Source of the DNA: JAIBAJ01 sp965284645
GTDB lineage: Bacteria > Bacteroidota > Bacteroidia > JAIBAJ01
Reading direction: 5' to 3'
Assembly (NCBI GenBank): GCA_965284645.1
Contig: OZ260106.1
Coordinates: 3,162,001 to 3,226,000, forward strand
DNA: 64,000 bases
In this document: positions 27,901 through 36,497 of the stretch, piece after piece
Position numbering within the stretch: position 1 is the first letter of the stretch
How the letters are laid out: each line of letters begins with the position of its first letter
Notes under the pieces: generated by a model
Told to the model about the DNA's origin: nothing
The model's database searches: none
What the model saw: the letters and a program-made list of their open reading frames with translations, nothing else
Translations under genes and position numbers: made by a program

Positions 27901-29402
27901 CAAAAACCCAATACCGTTAATTTCAACAGGAATGATTTGGCTGCACTTTCACTGATTTTAAGACAACTTGCAGCTTGGGCCAAGGGTATTTTTTTACTTC
28001 CAAATCCCTCTGCACATTTCTTCAATTTTGAAAATGGATGCGTATCGTCCATACCTTGAATTTTGGTATACCTAACTTCATCATAATAGGCTTGGGATTC
28101 AAAAATTGCTCTAGCTTGGTCGCCACCGCTCAACATTTTGAAGTCCATCCTTGGGTCATCAATTTTCCAATAGATGGCATCAATATAGAGGTCGCAACGG
28201 TGCCAAGAATCAATAAAAGGGGCTTTACTCATTCCTTCTTCACCTCGAAGCATGGCTACCTCCCGGTCGGCATTTATAAACTTAAATTCAAGTCCTGGGT
28301 GAAACACGCTGTCTTTTTTCCAATAAATCGAAACGGCAGCCTTTTGGGATGTTATTCTATCCTTTTTCAAAAGAAAAGCCTTGCTACGAGCTACAAGAAA
28401 GGGTTCAATTTTCTTGGTACTGTCATTGAGTCGTTTTATGGTAACTGTGGCATCTACATTCTTGTTACCATATCCCAAGAACTTGGCACCATGCTGGGCA
28501 AAACCACCGCGGTAATCGATATTCTTGAAGAACTCCTTAATTTCCAAGTCCCTCAGATAACTTTCGAAACGCGGGTAGGTGGCACTACTGCTATCCACAT
28601 TGGCCAGAATTTTATCTTCATATCGACCAATCAAGGGTTTGGAAAAGGCTTCTGTATTGGTAAAAACAACAGAATCGGCAACAAATTTTGACCCACTGAT
28701 ATCAATGGAGAACTTTTTCAAATCAGCAAAGCATTGACCTTCGGGCAGTCCGGCACGTTTCCAATTCACTTTTCCACCGTTTCCTTTAAAGGTTTCTTCG
28801 GTTGGATAATAATCCCCTGAGGTATTGAAAATTATAGAAGAATCAGATTTTGAGCGACAAACCAAGTTTAATTTTGGAAAGCGGATAATCGGCACACTAT
28901 CGAAAGCAAACGAATAACTGCTATTATCAGAAGCCCATTCAGTTGAAACCGATTTATAAAGAATTTTCTTTGAAAATAGATAATTACAAACCTCCAAATA
29001 GGCCACAAATTTCTTAGTACTACTTCGGCCTAGAAGTTTATCCAAACTACTTTGCCAAGCAGAAAAGCTGGCTTCACCCTGTTTTGATTCCACAAAACTC
29101 ATCAGTGTAAACAAGTAATTTTGAAAGTGTGGATAGGCTTTCAATCGCTTTTTGAGCATCAAATCGCTGGTGGTATAAATGGCTTCACGTTGCGCTGGAG
29201 TAAAACTACCACCATTCCACACAGGTCCGAATTTCTCCATAAATTCTTCGGTTTTCTTTTTATCCGTTTGGACCATAAAATCGGTCATTTCCTTTAAGAA
29301 GACCGCTTGGTCGTGTGTAAATGACTTCAGTGTTTGGGAAAAAGAAACTAGGTGGAATAAAAAGGCTAGGCCTAAGGTTAAAACTTTCTTCATGGGGGAC
29401 AT
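24954..29402 (-). CDS. Giant secreted protein of unknown function (1482 residues)
   Basis: A signal peptide ends near VSFSQ at residue 23 or so (a second ATG, at residue 4, is an equally good start). I recognise no named domain. The sequence is mostly beta with many short repeats of the form 'FxGKVxxGRFxFYGKEY' and 'GLKGNGEIKYLN', strings reminiscent of beta-helical or OstA-like strand modules. The lysine-rich soluble character and lack of a T9SS tail or an outer-membrane barrel signature suggest a periplasmic or outer-membrane-associated protein. Proteins of this size and pattern occur widely in Bacteroidota as uncharacterised. It is preceded on the same strand by a DUF1571/LysM gene (with a terminator between) and followed by the POT transporter, which starts 1 bp after its stop. 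Confidence 0.85.
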   Translation of the reverse strand: MSPMKKVLTLGLAFLFHLVSFSQTLKSFTHDQAVFLKEMTDFMVQTDKKKTEEFMEKFGPVWNGGSFTPAQREAIYTTSDLMLKKRLKAYPHFQNYLFTLMSFVESKQGEASFSAWQSSLDKLLGRSSTKKFVAYLEVCNYLFSKKILYKSVSTEWASDNSSYSFAFDSVPIIRFPKLNLVCRSKSDSSIIFNTSGDYYPTEETFKGNGGKVNWKRAGLPEGQCFADLKKFSIDISGSKFVADSVVFTNTEAFSKPLIGRYEDKILANVDSSSATYPRFESYLRDLEIKEFFKNIDYRGGFAQHGAKFLGYGNKNVDATVTIKRLNDSTKKIEPFLVARSKAFLLKKDRITSQKAAVSIYWKKDSVFHPGLEFKFINADREVAMLRGEEGMSKAPFIDSWHRCDLYIDAIYWKIDDPRMDFKMLSGGDQARAIFESQAYYDEVRYTKIQGMDDTHPFSKLKKCAEGFGSKKIPLAQAASCLKISESAAKSFLLKLTVLGFCAYDLDKDIVTVKDKATDYLQNRVGTKDYDVIQFISQIEKGGNATLSLLNFDLQTRGVAEIFLSDSQNVYIAPKNQEIVLKKDRNFTFDGKVQAGRFTFYGKEYDFNYNFFKINLNAVDSLRIKVPSKEKDEFGRPLRLMAVKSLIQDIKGELFIDQPANKSGLKNFPQYPTFKSLKDSYVYYDNKGIQKGAYKKESFYFRNKPFEIDSLDNFTAEGLAFKGEFNSAGIFNSFDETLVLQEDYSLGFKKKTPPGGMDLYGGKGKFTNEIQMSNEGLKGNGEIKYLNSVTTAKEILFYPDSTNTVADSYTMTQSAGPPEYPQGSSEGSKIHWMPKKDVMEVTSMEKPISLFNGVSTMKGKLSLTPKGLTGNGLMDFDLAEMDSKNFKYKQNSFSADTSNFRLTDESTKAPSFTTTNLKSNIDFTKRIGDFKSNAGATSVNFPVNKYICIIDEFKWFMDKGTIDFLSKNKVPGGDGDLVGSKFVSVAGGQDSLYFVSPKATFDQKSFTITAHDVKYIESADAQIFPDSGLVVVKENADMQELKNAKIIANRTTKFHKLYECNLKITGRKRYGGSGKYDYVDVAGQKKAILLDRISVDSAFQTYGEGSVLEDAGFTLSPYFAYKGKAQLYASKEFLTFNGSTKIIQNCEGIGSSWLRFQAEINPKEILIPIEKEPKDANGNKISTGIVLTKDSTHVYPTFLSKKESYSDIDVIQSDGFLFYDNPTKEFRISNKEKLKGAVVPGNYISLNDKCIVNGQGKMNFGVDLGQVEAMPVGNITHIIERDSTLITGFLGMNFFFNEEAMRIMAEKLYNHFPPLDAVVYGNEYEKALMELAGKEKATKYMQELNLYGQYKKTPEELNQTMFLSDLKLAWNTKSSSYRYKGFIGVSSIIGFQVNKQCYGAIEFVKRRGGDSWSIYLEPSEGQWYFFTYRNGLMSAISSNQEFNTAIRETKPEKRDHAGKVPYQYNLSTELKKRDFLRGFENTK

Positions 29403-29513
29403 CCTCTATAACGCAAAGAAAAGATAAGACAGGAATTTTTGCCTTCCAAGTTTTGAACAACCCGAAACAAGGGTGGCGAGATACCTGACTAAACAACTAT
29501 GAAATTAAAATAA

Positions 29514-29549
29514 AATTGCCCATTCAAAGGCACTTCAAATGGGCAATTA
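29514..29549 (-). terminator. Intrinsic terminator after the DUF1571/LysM gene
   Basis: AATTGCCCATTT and AAATGGGCAATT form a near-perfect stem of about 11 bp. On the minus strand it is followed by TTTTATTTTAAT. It separates the DUF1571 gene from the 1482-residue protein gene. Confidence 0.75.
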
Positions 29550-29581
29550 TGCTGTTGTAACAGCTAGGTTTTCAGCTACTT

Positions 29582-30436
29582 TTAAAACTTATACCCTTTG
29601 TAGCCTTTGGTAAATTCCTCATCAGACAATTTTGGATTAACCAATAAATTGGAATATTTGTATTCAGCGAACAAACCTTTATCGTCAAAAAGTTGTTGGT
29701 AAATTGGCAGATAATTAATTTTATCAATGTACAGAACAACCTTTTTGGCATAACTGGTTGGAACCTTGATTTTTTGACCAGGTTTTACAGCATCGTAATT
29801 CCTTAGGTTATTCATTTCCAACAAGGCGTATTCACTTACCCAAAGTTTTTTAGCGATTTTAATTAGATTCTCACCAGGTAAAACTGTATAATCCACCAGT
29901 TTATATTCTTTGTTTTCAAGCAATACTTTCCAACAATCTCTATTGGCATAGTGAACTGAGCCCTCAATTGTGCAGTATTCATTCAGTTTGGCTCCAAATT
30001 TCTTGTAAACATCATTAAGCAAACCTCCGGTATATTCAAAACCAAGTTCAAATAAAGTATGGTGTTGACCTTTACGAAGGATGTCACCAAAGGGGTCTAA
30101 ATTAAGATTGGTCCAAGGAAAACTATTAGGATTTACTAAAGCTTTGTTATCATTTTGCCCTTCTAAAAACAATACTTCGGCACCAACATTTGGCAGGTAG
30201 TTAAACAAATAAGCTTTGAAAGGTTTTACCATCATTTTCACCTCTTGTTCACCAATTTCCATTTTACCTTTCAATCTTTCTTGTTTCCATAACCTGAATT
30301 TTAGGCTTTTTAGATTTCGAATGGAGGCCAGCATTTTTTCAGTCAATTCCTTTTTATCCGGAACAACTTCTTTTTGGGCATGCAGGGATTGAAGACTTAC
30401 AACACTAACGAGTAAAAGGAGAATGATTTTTTTCAT
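29582..30436 (-). CDS. DUF1571 protein with LysM domain
   Basis: A 284-residue exported protein with a signal peptide ending near SLHAQ (residue 21). The flanking sequence is of DUF1571 type: KFRLWKQERLKGKMEIGEQEV near 45-65, then LFLEGQNDNKALVNPN and, after the insert, LYIDKINYLPIYQQLFDDKG. A LysM module (YTVLPGENLIKIAKKLWVSE to GQKIKVP, about residues 183-228) is placed within it. LysM binds N-acetylglucosamine polymers, so peptidoglycan attachment is plausible. DUF1571 resembles the outer-membrane lipoprotein carrier fold; a role in envelope assembly is inference. Confidence 0.8.
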   Translation of the reverse strand: MKKIILLLLVSVVSLQSLHAQKEVVPDKKELTEKMLASIRNLKSLKFRLWKQERLKGKMEIGEQEVKMMVKPFKAYLFNYLPNVGAEVLFLEGQNDNKALVNPNSFPWTNLNLDPFGDILRKGQHHTLFELGFEYTGGLLNDVYKKFGAKLNEYCTIEGSVHYANRDCWKVLLENKEYKLVDYTVLPGENLIKIAKKLWVSEYALLEMNNLRNYDAVKPGQKIKVPTSYAKKVVLYIDKINYLPIYQQLFDDKGLFAEYKYSNLLVNPKLSDEEFTKGYKGYKF

Positions 30437-30586
30437 AGATGAATTGAATTGCCCAAAAATATCAAAAATGCGGCCAGTGCCTACAATTTTAAGGAATTCT
30501 ATTTTTTTTTCTAAGATTTGAAAGGTTTACCTTAGCTTAGGATAGCCACCATGTAAAAATTTGCTATTGTTGCAACCTGAATCACC

Positions 30587-31174
30587 ATGGAACTAGGAAA
30601 TTTTAAAGGCTATCCCGATCAAACCATTCCCCCAGCCCCTGGACGGATTTTGGTATCGGAACCCTTTTTAAACGATAATTATTTCAAAAGGGCTGTAGTT
30701 CTTATTACAGAACATAACGAAGAAGGAAGCATAGGATTCATACTTAACAAACCTATGGAAATTAGTTTGCACGAAGTAATGTCAGATTCACCTGAATTTG
30801 ATGGTTTGGTGCTCATGGGTGGCCCTGTAGGTCGGGATACCTTGCATTTTATTCACACCTTGGGCGACAAGATAAAGGGGAGCAGAAAAATAATGGACGG
30901 CATTTTTTGGGGTGGCGATTTTGATAAGGTAAAAGAGCTAATTCAAGAAGGTAAAATATACCCTGACGAAATCAAGTTTTTTGTTGGTTACAGTGGATGG
31001 AGCCCTAAACAATTGGAACAAGAAATAAAACAACATGCTTGGTTTGTGCTTCCTGGACAAATCGATTATATCATGAACCATGATACCAGCCATTTATGGC
31101 ATAAAATCCTGAAAGACCAAGGCGATGATTATGCTGAATTTGCCAATTATCCAGTGGACCCAATGTTAAATTAA
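30587..31174 (+). CDS. YqgE/AlgH family protein
   Basis: A 195-residue protein of the YqgE (AlgH, UPF0301) family. Signature segments are ILVSEPFLNDNYFKRAVVLI at residues 21-40, then GSIGFILNKPM, VLMGGPVGRDTLHFIH and FVGYSGWSPKQLEQEI. The fold is a two-domain alpha/beta cytoplasmic protein; the biochemical role is unsettled. It starts 150 bp from the divergent DUF1571 gene and is followed 55 bp later by scoB on the same strand, which has its own promoter box. Confidence 0.93.
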   Translation: MELGNFKGYPDQTIPPAPGRILVSEPFLNDNYFKRAVVLITEHNEEGSIGFILNKPMEISLHEVMSDSPEFDGLVLMGGPVGRDTLHFIHTLGDKIKGSRKIMDGIFWGGDFDKVKELIQEGKIYPDEIKFFVGYSGWSPKQLEQEIKQHAWFVLPGQIDYIMNHDTSHLWHKILKDQGDDYAEFANYPVDPMLN

Positions 31175-31181
31175 TCACAGG

Positions 31182-31212
31182 CTTGTGTATGTTGCCAAGC
31201 CATTTACCTTTG
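31182..31212 (+). promoter_or_regulatory. Promoter for scoB (CTTG - 19 - TACCTTTG)
   Basis: CTTG at 31182-31185 and TACCTTTG at 31205-31212 are 19 nt apart, close to the Bacteroidota consensus TTTG/TAnnTTTG. The ATG at 31230 is 17 bp farther on. Confidence 0.6.
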
Positions 31213-31229
31213 TACCCAAAGTATTTCAC

Positions 31230-31886
31230 ATGTTAGATAAAAACGGAATTGCAAAACGTATCGCTAAAGAACTAAAAGATGGGTATTATGTGAACTTAGG
31301 AATCGGCATTCCTACCTTGGTTGCCAACTATATTCCAGAAGGCATCAATGTTGTTCTACAATCCGAAAATGGTTTATTGGGCATGGGGCCTTTTCCGTTT
31401 GAAGACGAAGTTGACCCCGATTTGATCAATGCTGGAAAACAAACGGTTACAACTGTACCTGGCTCGTCCTTTTTTGATTCTGCGACTAGTTTTGCAATGA
31501 TTCGAGGAGAGCACGTTCAATTAACAGTATTAGGTGCAATGGAGGTTTCCGAGAATGGTGACATAGCGAATTGGAAAATTCCAGGCAAAATGGTTAAAGG
31601 AATGGGAGGAGCTATGGATTTAGTAGCTTCAGCAAAAAACATTATCGTAGCCATGCAGCATGTAAATAAAGCAGGTGAATCTAAGCTATTACCCAGTTGC
31701 AGTCTGCCCCTAACTGGTGTTGGTTGCGTAAAAAAAATCGTTACCGAATTGGGAGTATTTGATATTCTTCCTGAAGGTGGTTTCAAACTATTGGAAAGGG
31801 CTCCCGGCGTTAGTGTTGAACAAATCAAGAATTCTACAGCTGGGAAATTGGTAGTTGAAGGAGAAATCCCTGAAATGACCTTATAA
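31230..31886 (+). CDS. scoB: 3-oxoacid CoA-transferase subunit B
   Basis: A 218-residue CoA-transferase beta subunit, which with subunit A moves CoA between succinyl-CoA and acetoacetate or a related acid. The ATG at 31230 gives MLDKNGIAKRIAKELKDGYY, the usual start; the 15 codons upstream read through the promoter box. The catalytic glutamate is E46 in SENGLLGMGP, and the conserved VNLGIGIPTLV lies just before. Subunit A is normally the gene immediately upstream, but here YqgE is there and scoA is not in the window. The stop codon overlaps the next gene's start (TAATG). Confidence 0.93.
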   Translation: MLDKNGIAKRIAKELKDGYYVNLGIGIPTLVANYIPEGINVVLQSENGLLGMGPFPFEDEVDPDLINAGKQTVTTVPGSSFFDSATSFAMIRGEHVQLTVLGAMEVSENGDIANWKIPGKMVKGMGGAMDLVASAKNIIVAMQHVNKAGESKLLPSCSLPLTGVGCVKKIVTELGVFDILPEGGFKLLERAPGVSVEQIKNSTAGKLVVEGEIPEMTL

Positions 31887-33328
31887 TGCAAAAACTTCAG
31901 AATTACATCAATGGTGTCTTAACTGCTCCAACGCTAGGCCACTACCTCTCCAATCCTGATCCAAGCACTGGAAAAGTATTTTGCCAAGTTCCAAATTCAA
32001 GTGCAGAGGACGTTGAATTAGCTGTAAATGCAGCAAAGTCAGCCTTAAACGAATGGAAAAATCTGCCTGCCGAAGATCGGTTTAAATTATTGAACCGTTT
32101 AGCTGATTTAATTGATGCATCCAACGAAACTTTGGCTTTGGCCGAAAGTAAGGACCAAGGAAAAAATATTAAAACAGCCAGAGCAGAAATTAAGCGTGCA
32201 GCTCAAAATTTTCGTTTTTTCGCTACGGCTGTTCAACATTTTGCCAGCGAAAGTCATGCCGTAGAAAACGATAGTATTAATTATACCTTACGGCAACCAA
32301 TCGGAATCGTAGCCTGTATTTCCCCTTGGAATTTGCCTTTGTATTTGTTTACTTGGAAAATTGCGCCAGCTTTGGCAGCCGGGAATTGTGTAATTGCGAA
32401 ACCAAGTGAAGTAACACCTTATACAGCCTTTTTGTTCAGCGAATTATGTTTAGAAGCCGGCTTTCCAAAAGGGGTATTGAACATCCTTCACGGTGATGGT
32501 CCCTCCACAGGAAAAGCCATGGTGGAACATCCACAAATCAAAGCTATTTCCTTCACCGGAAGTACAAGAGCAGGTAAAGAAATAGCCTCCATTGCCAGTC
32601 CAGCTTTCAAAAAAGTATCACTGGAGTTGGGAGGTAAAAATCCGAATGTAGTTTTTGCCGATTGTGATTTTGAACTAGCCGTTAAAACAAGTGTTCAGGC
32701 TTCCTTCCAAAACCAAGGAGAGATTTGTCTCTGTGGGTCAAGGGTTTATATACAACAATCTATTTATGAGCCCTTCAAAAAAGCTTTTATCGAGCGGGCA
32801 TCCAAATTAAAAGTAGGCCCCCCAATGGATGAAAGTTGTCAGCTAGGGGCCATTGTATCCAAGGTTCATTTTGATAAGGTGATGGGCTGCATAGAAACAG
32901 CTAAAGCCGAGGGCGGAACGATTCTAATGGGTGGGAATGCAGTTCAATTAGAAGGAGAATTTGCAGGTGGTTGGTATATTCAACCTACAGTTATTGAAGG
33001 ACTTTCCAATGCTTGTAAAACTAATCAGGAAGAAATATTTGGACCGGTTGTTACCCTTCAAGCATTTGACACTGAAGAAGAAGCTTTAGCCTTGGCGAAT
33101 GATTGTGGATATGGCTTGGCTTCTACTGTTTTTACAACCGACCTTAACAAAGCCCACCGATTTGCTGCAGGTATCCAAGCAGGGATTGTTTGGATTAATT
33201 GTTGGCTACACCGCGACTTGAGAACCCCTTTTGGAGGTGTAAAAAGTTCTGGTACAGGTCGGGAAGGAGGATGGGAAGCCATGCGTTTTTTCACAGAGCC
33301 CAAAAATGTATGCATTAAATATGCCTGA
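31886..33328 (+). CDS. Aldehyde dehydrogenase, 2-aminomuconate/hydroxymuconate semialdehyde type
   Basis: A 480-residue NAD-dependent aldehyde dehydrogenase. Catalytic residues are E247 (in SLELGGKNPN) and C281 (in NQGEICLCGSRVY). The latter sequence, with GEICLCGSR in place of the commoner GQxCxxxxR, is typical of the ALDH8A1/2-hydroxymuconate-semialdehyde group, which acts in tryptophan-kynurenine or catechol meta-cleavage degradation. FGGVKSSGTGREGG near 450-463 is the conserved C-terminal cofactor-domain motif. The start overlaps the scoB stop, so the two are coupled; the pairing suggests a degradation route ending in a CoA-activated acid (inference). Confidence 0.92.
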   Translation: MQKLQNYINGVLTAPTLGHYLSNPDPSTGKVFCQVPNSSAEDVELAVNAAKSALNEWKNLPAEDRFKLLNRLADLIDASNETLALAESKDQGKNIKTARAEIKRAAQNFRFFATAVQHFASESHAVENDSINYTLRQPIGIVACISPWNLPLYLFTWKIAPALAAGNCVIAKPSEVTPYTAFLFSELCLEAGFPKGVLNILHGDGPSTGKAMVEHPQIKAISFTGSTRAGKEIASIASPAFKKVSLELGGKNPNVVFADCDFELAVKTSVQASFQNQGEICLCGSRVYIQQSIYEPFKKAFIERASKLKVGPPMDESCQLGAIVSKVHFDKVMGCIETAKAEGGTILMGGNAVQLEGEFAGGWYIQPTVIEGLSNACKTNQEEIFGPVVTLQAFDTEEEALALANDCGYGLASTVFTTDLNKAHRFAAGIQAGIVWINCWLHRDLRTPFGGVKSSGTGREGGWEAMRFFTEPKNVCIKYA

Positions 33329-33338
33329 CATTCCGCAT

Positions 33339-33368
33339 TTTGTAAATTGATCTAAAAAATTACATTTG
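33339..33368 (+). promoter_or_regulatory. Promoter for the hybrid histidine kinase
   Basis: TTTG (33339-33342), 18 nt, TACATTTG (33361-33368): an exact fit to the Bacteroidota promoter. The GTG start is 18 bp after the -7 box, so the leader is about 10 nt. Confidence 0.75.
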
Positions 33369-33385
33369 TCCACTTATTTGATTTT

Positions 33386-36300
33386 GTGGACCAAACTTCT
33401 TCTATACAACAGGCTTTAGGTAATACCTCTGAATATTTAGATTCAAACGGAATCCTAAAGGCGGCCACCAATTCAGCCTTTATTCTCTTCCAAATTTATG
33501 ATGAGAATGGGAATTTGGTTATTTCCAATATCGCGGCCGAAAAATTGCATTCAGATGTGTTTGGAACAAAGTTAACAGCTGGGAAACATTATTCGGACCT
33601 TTTCCCATTGGAAGTGCTGGAACAGTTTAAAAACCTTTGGCAAAAAAGCGAGGAAGCAGGTTGGTCTGGCGAAGAATTTGAGACTATTTCAAGTGTTGAT
33701 CAGCAAAAAAAAGTTATCGCAGTTCGAATTGTTCAATTTAAAGATAATGTTCAAAAACCTTCCTTCCTAGTTATTTATAATGACATAACCCAACACAACC
33801 GAGTAAAATCTAATCTTTTCATTGCAGAAGCCAACCTAAAGGCTATTTTGAACAGTAACACGTTTCAATATATTTTGGTTGACCGGGAGTTAAAAGTGGT
33901 AATGTCTAATAATCTTGCAAAGGATTACATTAAGAAAATACATCACAAAGACCTCAAAACCGGGGAATCCATTTTTAATTTCATATTTGAGGCTGATAAA
34001 TCGGCTATAAAACGCCATATAAATCAGGCTTTTAATGGCAAAGAATCTTCGGCAGAAAGGAAATTGGTCAGTGCTAGAGGAAATGAAGCTTGGTTAGAAA
34101 TCTCAAGTAAACCCATTCTCAATAGTGCTGGAAAAATTGATAATGTCTTAATTTCTTATACCAATATCACAGAAAGAAAGAAGTTTGAAATTGCCTTACG
34201 TGAATCAGAAGCAAATTTGAACATCGTTTTCAGTAGTGGACTTCAAGGTTTTATTTTGCTGGAAAGCGGGGGGAAATGTTTAATATACAATGCCCAGGCC
34301 GAGTATTTTTTTAAGGCTTTCAGTGGTTTTCAATTAGAAAGAGGCTGTAACCTCAACGAAATGGCTCCTTCTGATATTGCTTCGCGGGTTTCAAGAAGTA
34401 TCCGAATGGCACAAAATGGTGGTCGAATTTATTCGGAGGAAGTTTTTTTAGAAAATGGCAAAAAAAAGTATTTCAGTATTCAATTTGACCCAGTTAGCCA
34501 CGACAAAGACAAAAAAATAACCCTTTGGATTAATGATATCACTTTAAGAAAGCAGGCCGAACTTTCCCTTCAAAAATCGGAAAGCAACCTGAAATCCATA
34601 TTCAATAATACCACATCGACTTTTTATTTAATAAACAAAGATTTCAAGATTGAAACCCTGAATAAAGCCGCTGTTGATGAGGTATTTACACAATTTGGAG
34701 TGGAGGCCAAAGAAGGTGATGAAGTGATTCCCTTTTTGGATCCAGAAGAAAAAGAAAAATGCTTAAACAGCCTTTCACTGGCTTTCTCGGGAAGAAAAGT
34801 AGTAATTGAAAATTTCATCAAGTCTGATACCCGATTAAAATGGTTTGAAAGGCATTTCAATCCTATTGTGGATGAAGAGGGTAAAGTAGAAAAAGTTACA
34901 ATTTGGTCGATGGACATTTCGGAGCGAAAAAAGTTTGAAAATGCCTTATTGAGCAATGAAAAAAAATTCAGAAAGCTAACTGCTCTTTCCCCTGTAGGTA
35001 TCTATCAAACGGACGAAAACCTACAAATTATTTACCTAAATGACAGTATACAAAAGATTCTAGGCGTGTCGCAAACCGAGGTTTTTTCAAAGAAATGGCA
35101 GGAAAGAATTCATCCCTTAGACCAAGAAAGATTCCAAGAAGAGAGGCAGAAAGCCTATGCCCAAAATCTTGATTTTTTTATTGAATTTCGACTGGTTAGG
35201 GAAGATGACCAATCGATAATAAATGTTTACGAACAAGCCGTTCCGATGTATGATGATACCTATCGTTTTACAGGCTATCTTGGAACTTTGGTGGATATTA
35301 CGGAGCATATTACTGCACAGCGTTTGCGGTCAGAAAGGGATCTAGCCAAGGTCTCATTGAAATACAAGTCCGATTTTTTGGCAGGTATGAGCCACGAAAT
35401 CCGAACGCCTTTAAATTCCATTCTAAGTTATACTGAACTCTTACTTGATTCAACTGTTAACGAGGATCAAAAAGATAAGCTTCAAACTGTTTTCAATGCA
35501 GCGGTTCACCTCAAAAGCATTGTTAACGACATTTTGGACCTTTCCAAATTGGAAGCTGGAAAAACAGAATTAAAAAAAGAAGTCTTTAGTCTTTCTGCCT
35601 TAGTGGAAGAAACCTACAAAACCTTTTCCATTTTTGCAGAAGAGAAAAATCTGGAATTTAATCACTTTTTCCATGGCCATCAATCTGTTGAATCGGACAA
35701 AAGTCGCTTATTGCAAGTCATGTCCAATTTGGTAAAGAACGCCATAAAGTTCACTGAAAAAGGACAAGTAAGTTTTGGCATCACTGTAGTATCCGAGACA
35801 AAGGATAAGGTTCAAATCCGCTTCGAGGTAAAGGATACAGGAAAAGGAATTCCGGCGCATGAACTTCCCAAACTTTTCAGTGATTATATGCAAGTGAAAT
35901 CAAGTTTATTGGTTGAACAGGAAGGTACAGGCCTTGGTCTTTCCATTTCAAAAAAACTTATTGAACTTTTAGGAGGTCGAATTGGCGTATCGTCAGAACT
36001 TGGGGATGGAAGTACATTTTGGTTTGAATGCACGCTAACTAAGGCCGCTCCTGAGACTGGTCTCGGCCATAAAGTTGAAGGAAATCGATTTGTTGGAAAG
36101 GTACTTTTGGCTGAAGATAACTCCATAAACCGCATGGCTTTTCATTCTATGCTTAAGAAACTGGGCTTAGAGGTAGTTTCCGTTCCGAGTGGATTAGAAG
36201 TGGTTGAAAAATTCCAGTCTGAAGCATTTGATTTGGTATTTATGGATATTCAAATGCCAGGAATGGATGGATATACAACTATTGCCAAATTGAAAGAGCT

Positions 36301-36463
36301 TGGAATGACTTTACCTCCGATCATCGGATTAAGTGGGAATATTTCACAAACATCCAATGGAAATTATTTGAAAAAGGGTATGGTAGATTTCTTAGCCAAA
36401 CCAGCAACCAGCAGCGATTTCATTGCGATGTTGCTGAAATGGAAGATTCCTAGGGTAGAATGA
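33386..36463 (+). CDS. PAS-rich hybrid sensor histidine kinase/response regulator
   Basis: A 1025-residue protein with no signal peptide or membrane helix, so probably a cytoplasmic sensor. About five PAS domains occupy residues 25-650; several end in the PAC-like phrase I(T/S)ERKKFE. The HisKA H-box is GMSHEIRTPLNSIL with H670. The ATPase domain shows the N box NLVKNAIKF, the G1 box DTGKGIP and the G2 box GTGLGLSISKKL. A C-terminal receiver domain begins KVLLAEDNSINR with phospho-acceptor D954 (FMDIQMPGMDG). No output domain or separate DNA-binding partner lies nearby. The start is GTG (33386); no ATG precedes the first PAS. Its promoter is well defined, so it is probably expressed alone. 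Confidence 0.94.
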   Translation: MDQTSSIQQALGNTSEYLDSNGILKAATNSAFILFQIYDENGNLVISNIAAEKLHSDVFGTKLTAGKHYSDLFPLEVLEQFKNLWQKSEEAGWSGEEFETISSVDQQKKVIAVRIVQFKDNVQKPSFLVIYNDITQHNRVKSNLFIAEANLKAILNSNTFQYILVDRELKVVMSNNLAKDYIKKIHHKDLKTGESIFNFIFEADKSAIKRHINQAFNGKESSAERKLVSARGNEAWLEISSKPILNSAGKIDNVLISYTNITERKKFEIALRESEANLNIVFSSGLQGFILLESGGKCLIYNAQAEYFFKAFSGFQLERGCNLNEMAPSDIASRVSRSIRMAQNGGRIYSEEVFLENGKKKYFSIQFDPVSHDKDKKITLWINDITLRKQAELSLQKSESNLKSIFNNTTSTFYLINKDFKIETLNKAAVDEVFTQFGVEAKEGDEVIPFLDPEEKEKCLNSLSLAFSGRKVVIENFIKSDTRLKWFERHFNPIVDEEGKVEKVTIWSMDISERKKFENALLSNEKKFRKLTALSPVGIYQTDENLQIIYLNDSIQKILGVSQTEVFSKKWQERIHPLDQERFQEERQKAYAQNLDFFIEFRLVREDDQSIINVYEQAVPMYDDTYRFTGYLGTLVDITEHITAQRLRSERDLAKVSLKYKSDFLAGMSHEIRTPLNSILSYTELLLDSTVNEDQKDKLQTVFNAAVHLKSIVNDILDLSKLEAGKTELKKEVFSLSALVEETYKTFSIFAEEKNLEFNHFFHGHQSVESDKSRLLQVMSNLVKNAIKFTEKGQVSFGITVVSETKDKVQIRFEVKDTGKGIPAHELPKLFSDYMQVKSSLLVEQEGTGLGLSISKKLIELLGGRIGVSSELGDGSTFWFECTLTKAAPETGLGHKVEGNRFVGKVLLAEDNSINRMAFHSMLKKLGLEVVSVPSGLEVVEKFQSEAFDLVFMDIQMPGMDGYTTIAKLKELGMTLPPIIGLSGNISQTSNGNYLKKGMVDFLAKPATSSDFIAMLLKWKIPRVE

Positions 36464-36497
36464 TTTACCAAGGCTTGGAATTCGTTTCTTTGCATCC

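Noticed and set aside
31185..31229. Longer scoB frame
   Set aside because: It covers the TACCTTTG promoter box; the ATG at 31230 matches the family.
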